NCBI GenBank assembly: GCA_031278145.1
Contig: JAITLA010000119.1
Coordinates: 1 to 9,029, forward strand
Direction: 5' to 3'
Source: Eubacteriales Family XIII. Incertae Sedis bacterium
GTDB lineage: Bacteria; Bacillota_A; Clostridia; Peptostreptococcales; Anaerovoracaceae
Length of the DNA: 9,029 nucleotides
Below are positions 6,663 through 9,029 of this stretch, one piece after another. A program made the translations under genes and the position numbers. Positions within the stretch are counted from its first letter, which is position 1. The number at the start of each line of letters is the position of its first letter. The notes under the pieces are model-generated. The model saw nothing but the letters and a program-made list of their open reading frames with translations, did no database searches and had not been told where the DNA came from.

Positions 6663-7660
6663 CCGATCATCTCCTTTATCGACGACAGGGCGGCTTCAAG
6701 ATCCGCGGCTTCCGCGACGTTCAGCGTGCGCGCCTCCGGCTTGGTCTTCTTCACGAGCCCCGTCAGGGTCCGGCCCGGCCCGAGCTCTATGAAGAGCTCT
6801 ATGCCGTCCGCCGCCATATTCTCAATCGTTTCCCGCCAATATACGGGGCTTTTCAATTGCAGGGCCAAGCGCGCGCGTATCCAATCCGCGTCCGAAAGCG
6901 CCGGGGGCTTGCCCTCCGTCAGATCGCGGCCCGTCGTATTCGCGTACACGCGGATGCGCGGGGCCGAAAAATCCATGTCGCGCACGGCTTCCGCCAGCTT
7001 TTCGGACGCCGGCGCCATCATCGGGCTGTGAAAGGCCGTGCTCACGTTCAGCGGGACCGCCTTCAGGCCGTTCGTTTCCTTGACCCGCTTCCTGAGCCTG
7101 TCTATCGCCGCGATATCACCGGCCGCGACCGTCTGCGCGGGCGCGTTGAAGTTGACGGCTTCCAGAATATCGCCCGCGCGCGCGGCCTCCACGGCATCCA
7201 GCACGGCTTGCCGTTCGCCGAACACGGCCAGCATCGCGCCCTTTTGCGCGCCTGCGGCGTCGCGCCCGGCCTCCGCCATATAGGCGCCGCGCTTCTCCAC
7301 CAGAGCGAGCGCGCTTTCAAAATCCGCGATGCAGCCGGCCGCCGTCAGCGCCGCGTATTCGCCGAGGCTGAAACCCGCGAGGCCCGCAATCGCAAGCCCG
7401 CCGCCGTCCGCCTCCGCGAGGCCCTCCCGCGCGAGGCCCGCAAGCAAGGCCGCGTGGGCCGCGACGTCCACCGTGAATACGGTGGGTTGCGTCACATGCG
7501 TCTGCCGCAGATCGGCGCTCGTCCCCGCAAAGCACAGGCGCTTGATTTCATCGCCGGCTCGATTGAAGATCCCGCGCGCCGCAGGATACGCGTCGTACAG
7601 GCTCCTTCCCATTCCCTCATACTGGGCGCCTTGCCCCGCAAACAAAAGCCCTGCTTTCAT
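6650..7660 (-). CDS. fabD: Malonyl-CoA:ACP transacylase FabD
   Basis: Transfers malonyl from CoA to ACP, supplying the extender unit for FabF; cytosolic, 336 aa. Visible motifs are the oxyanion loop FAGQGAQ (7-13), the nucleophile Ser98 in GFSLGEY, Arg124 in VEKRG, Asn172 to Gln176 in FNAPAQTVAAG, the catalytic His211 in STAFHSPMM and the C-terminal LGPGRTLTGLVKK. The residue before the nucleophile is Phe instead of the textbook His (GHSLGE). The start codon lies inside fabK (44-bp overlap). The nearest good ribosome site is GGGAGG about 12 nt upstream, a long spacing, so coupling to fabK translation is likely. The 3' end overlaps fabG by 13 bp. Confidence 0.96.
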   Translation of the reverse strand: MKAGLLFAGQGAQYEGMGRSLYDAYPAARGIFNRAGDEIKRLCFAGTSADLRQTHVTQPTVFTVDVAAHAALLAGLAREGLAEADGGGLAIAGLAGFSLGEYAALTAAGCIADFESALALVEKRGAYMAEAGRDAAGAQKGAMLAVFGERQAVLDAVEAARAGDILEAVNFNAPAQTVAAGDIAAIDRLRKRVKETNGLKAVPLNVSTAFHSPMMAPASEKLAEAVRDMDFSAPRIRVYANTTGRDLTEGKPPALSDADWIRARLALQLKSPVYWRETIENMAADGIELFIELGPGRTLTGLVKKTKPEARTLNVAEAADLEAALSSIKEMIGCAR

Positions 7661-8582
7661 ATACTTCGTTAACCTCCCTGAATATTTCCTCTATGATCTC
7701 CGCCGCCGTCTGCTCCCGCTTGACGAGGCCCGCGATCTGCCCCGACATGACGGAGCCATGGATCACGTCGCCGTCCCGGACCGCGGCGCGCAGCGTGCCC
7801 GCCATGCGCCGTTCGAATTCCTCCGGGCTGAGGCCGCCGCCCTCGAGCGAGAGGATCTCCCGCGTCATCCTGTTCTTCAGCACGCGGACCGGATGGCCCG
7901 TGCTCCTGCCCGTCACCGTCGTGTCGGTGTCCTTCGCCTTGCGGATCATGTCCTTGTAGGCTTGCGAAACCGTGCATTCGCGCGCGACGAGGAAGCGCGT
8001 GCCGAGCTGTATCCCCTTCGCGCCGAGCATGAAGGCCGCCGCCGCGCCGCGACCGTCGCCTATGCCGCCCGCCGCGATGACGGGTATGTCCACCGCGTCC
8101 GCCACCTGCGGCGTCAGCGCCATCGTGGTGAGCTCGCCTATGTGACCGCCCGCCTCCTGCCCCTCCGCGATAAGCGCGTCCGCGCCGTTTCGCGCGAGCC
8201 GCACGGCCAGAGCGACGGATGCGACCACGGGAATCACCTTGATGCCGGCGCCCTTCAGCGCGGCCATGTATTTGCCGGGGTTGCCCGCGCCGGTCGTGAC
8301 CGCGGCCGGTTTCTCTTCGCAGAGCATCTTCATAATGGCGTCCGTGTGCGGATTCAGCAGCATCACGTTCACGCCGAAGGGCTTGTCCGTCAATGCCCGC
8401 GTCCTGCGCAGTTCCTCCCGCACGAAATCCGCGTCGGCGTTGCCGGCCGCGATCTGGCCGAGGCCGCCGCCGTTTGAAACGGCCGAGGCAAGGCTGCTGT
8501 CGGCGATCCAAGCCATGCCTCCCTGTAGAATGGGGTATTCGATCCCGAGCAAGCCGCCGACATCCCCCCTGCAATCCGCCAT
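7617..8582 (-). CDS. fabK: FMN-dependent enoyl-ACP reductase FabK
   Basis: Flavin-dependent NAD(P)H enoyl-ACP reductase that completes each elongation cycle; it replaces FabI in many Firmicutes and is insensitive to triclosan. It has 321 aa, close to the usual family length. Diagnostic features are IEYPILQGGMAWIAD (N-terminal), TTGAGNPGKYM, EGQEAGGHIGELTTM with catalytic His147, the FMN phosphate loop AAGGIGDGRGAAAAFMLGA, GTRF (194-197) and HGSVMSGQIAGLV near the end. Two ATGs compete at 8588 and 8582. AAGGAG at 8594-8589 directly abuts the first but is 6 nt from the second, so 8582 is preferred. The frame is open further upstream but that part is Arg/Gly-rich and unlike the family. It is the first gene of the fab operon. 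It keeps all the flavin motifs that the related domain in the last gene of the operon has lost. Confidence 0.97.
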   Translation of the reverse strand: MADCRGDVGGLLGIEYPILQGGMAWIADSSLASAVSNGGGLGQIAAGNADADFVREELRRTRALTDKPFGVNVMLLNPHTDAIMKMLCEEKPAAVTTGAGNPGKYMAALKGAGIKVIPVVASVALAVRLARNGADALIAEGQEAGGHIGELTTMALTPQVADAVDIPVIAAGGIGDGRGAAAAFMLGAKGIQLGTRFLVARECTVSQAYKDMIRKAKDTDTTVTGRSTGHPVRVLKNRMTREILSLEGGGLSPEEFERRMAGTLRAAVRDGDVIHGSVMSGQIAGLVKREQTAAEIIEEIFREVNEVYESRAFVCGARRPV

Positions 8583-8681
8583 CCGCATCTCCTTTCCCGA
8601 AACGCCGCGCGCCGGCCGCGTTCCGAAGCGCCCGCGCCGCAGAGCCGCCCCCGGCCCGCGCAAGTCCGCACCGACGATTTC

Positions 8682-8708
8682 AAAATACTTTTATCATAAA
8701 ACTATTTT
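8682..8708. promoter_or_regulatory. 27-bp palindrome at the fab operon start site, putative MarR/FabT-type operator
   Basis: Left arm AAAATACTTTTAT (8682-8694), centre C8695, right arm ATAAAACTATTTT (8696-8708). Twelve of thirteen positions pair; only 8688/8702 (C opposite C) fail. The palindrome begins at the base next to the fab -10 box and covers the expected transcription start near 8702, a classic position for a repressor. The TTTTATCATAAAA core resembles, from memory, the AT-rich TTTGAnnnTCAAA sites bound by FabT, a MarR-family fatty-acid repressor. The obvious candidate ligand is the MarR domain encoded at the end of the operon; that link is inferred. Confidence 0.65.
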
Positions 8709-8737
8709 ATTATATTACGATTTCTCTGCGAATGCAA
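8709..8737 (-). promoter_or_regulatory. Sigma-A-type promoter of the fab operon
   Basis: On the minus strand, a -35 element TTGCAT (8737-8732) and a perfect -10 TATAAT (8714-8709) are separated by exactly 17 bp. The start site would fall near 8702, giving a leader of about 120 nt before the fabK start. The AT-rich promoter stands out from the GC-rich surroundings, and the leader itself is GC-rich with no recognised riboswitch. No other promoter was seen within the operon, whose coding regions overlap or are separated by 76 bp at most. Confidence 0.78.
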
Positions 8738-8789
8738 GGGCAAAAATAGTATTCTTTCACCGCGCGGGTGAGGCGGCGCGCACGCATAC

Positions 8790-8818
8790 TTGATCGGATC
8801 CGCCCGAGATGATACAAT
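8790..8818 (+). promoter_or_regulatory. Sigma-A-type promoter of the VanR-like regulator gene
   Basis: A -35 TTGATC (8790-8795) and -10 TACAAT (8813-8818) have a 17-bp spacer, and a TGA just before the -10 gives an extended TGn element. Transcription would start near 8825, leaving a leader of about 20 nt that contains the AAGGAG ribosome site. It is divergent from the fab promoter; the -35 boxes are about 50 bp apart. Confidence 0.75.
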
Positions 8819-8843
8819 TACCCATATCGAAGGAGCGGATGAA

Positions 8844-9029
8844 ATGAGTGAGAAAATTTTGGTCGTGGACGACGAGCGGGAGATCGCGGACCTTATCAAG
8901 CTGTACCTGTGCAACGAGGGCTTTACGGTCAGGTGCTTTTACGCGGCGCGTGAAGCGCTCGACTGCGTTGCCCGCGAAACGCTTGACCTCGCCGTTTTGG
9001 ACGTCATGCTGCCGGACACGGACGGATTC
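8844..9029 (+). CDS. VanR-like OmpR-family response regulator, N-terminal part; 3' truncated
   Basis: The first 62 residues of a two-component response regulator; the frame is open at the right edge. The ATG has AAGGAG (8830-8835) 8 nt upstream and its own promoter. The receiver fold begins MSEKILVVDDEREIADLIKL, with the acidic pair Asp9/Asp10 and phospho-acceptor Asp53 in LAVLDVMLPDTDG. This opening closely resembles, from memory, VanR of enterococcal vancomycin resistance clusters and its many clostridial homologues. The resemblance alone does not show glycopeptide resistance, because VanR-like regulators also control cell-envelope or unknown targets. A DNA-binding domain and a partner kinase would be expected just beyond the window. 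The hybrid kinase at the left edge is far away and of a different type, so it is not an obvious partner. Confidence 0.9.
   Translation, partial: MSEKILVVDDEREIADLIKLYLCNEGFTVRCFYAAREALDCVARETLDLAVLDVMLPDTDGF

Noticed and set aside
8583..8663. A 27-codon N-terminal extension of FabK.
   Set aside because: It is Arg/Gly-rich with no family match, and AAGGAG is correctly spaced only for the ATG at 8582.
8595..8681. The GC-rich fab leader as a possible riboswitch or structured RNA.
   Set aside because: It contains many possible GC pairings but no pattern matching a known riboswitch or a clear terminator/antiterminator pair.
1..9029. tRNA, rRNA, CRISPR arrays, insertion sequences or attachment sites.
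   Set aside because: No cloverleaf, rRNA motif, regularly spaced repeat, transposase or terminal inverted repeat was seen.

Overview
The window looks like chromosomal DNA from a GC-rich anaerobic Firmicute, probably class Clostridia. The basis is a FabK-type enoyl-ACP reductase, Shine-Dalgarno sites of the AAGGAG type, a clostridial-style nitronate monooxygenase domain and a VanR-like response regulator. This placement is an inference; no rRNA or other taxonomic marker is present.

Layout. (1) 2-1285, plus strand: the C-terminal part of a membrane-bound hybrid histidine kinase, cut by the left edge, followed by an intrinsic terminator at 1420-1446. (2) 1514-2518, plus strand: a DMT/EamA-family membrane transporter. 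(3) 8582 down to 2570, minus strand: a compact fatty-acid synthesis operon in the order fabK, fabD, fabG, fabF, fabZ and a last gene encoding a MarR-type DNA-binding domain fused to a nitronate-monooxygenase/FabK-like TIM-barrel domain. It converges on the transporter. (4) 8583-8843: a divergent control region. It holds a good sigma-A promoter for the fab operon (TTGCAT, 17 bp, TATAAT), a 27-bp palindrome lying directly on its start site, and a separate plus-strand promoter. (5) 8844-9029, plus strand: the start of a VanR-like response regulator cut by the right edge.

How it fits together. FabD loads malonyl onto ACP, FabF condenses, FabG reduces, FabZ dehydrates and FabK reduces the enoyl group, so the operon encodes the elongation cycle but not ACP, FabH or acetyl-CoA carboxylase. 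In related Firmicutes a MarR-family repressor (FabT) controls such clusters and is a separate small protein. Here the MarR domain is at the distal end of the operon and is fused to a flavoenzyme-like domain that has lost several residues expected for FMN binding and catalysis. With the palindrome at the operon promoter this suggests a feedback loop in which a FabK-like sensor domain controls the operon containing FabK. The gene fusion and the palindrome are read from sequence; the regulatory loop is a hypothesis.
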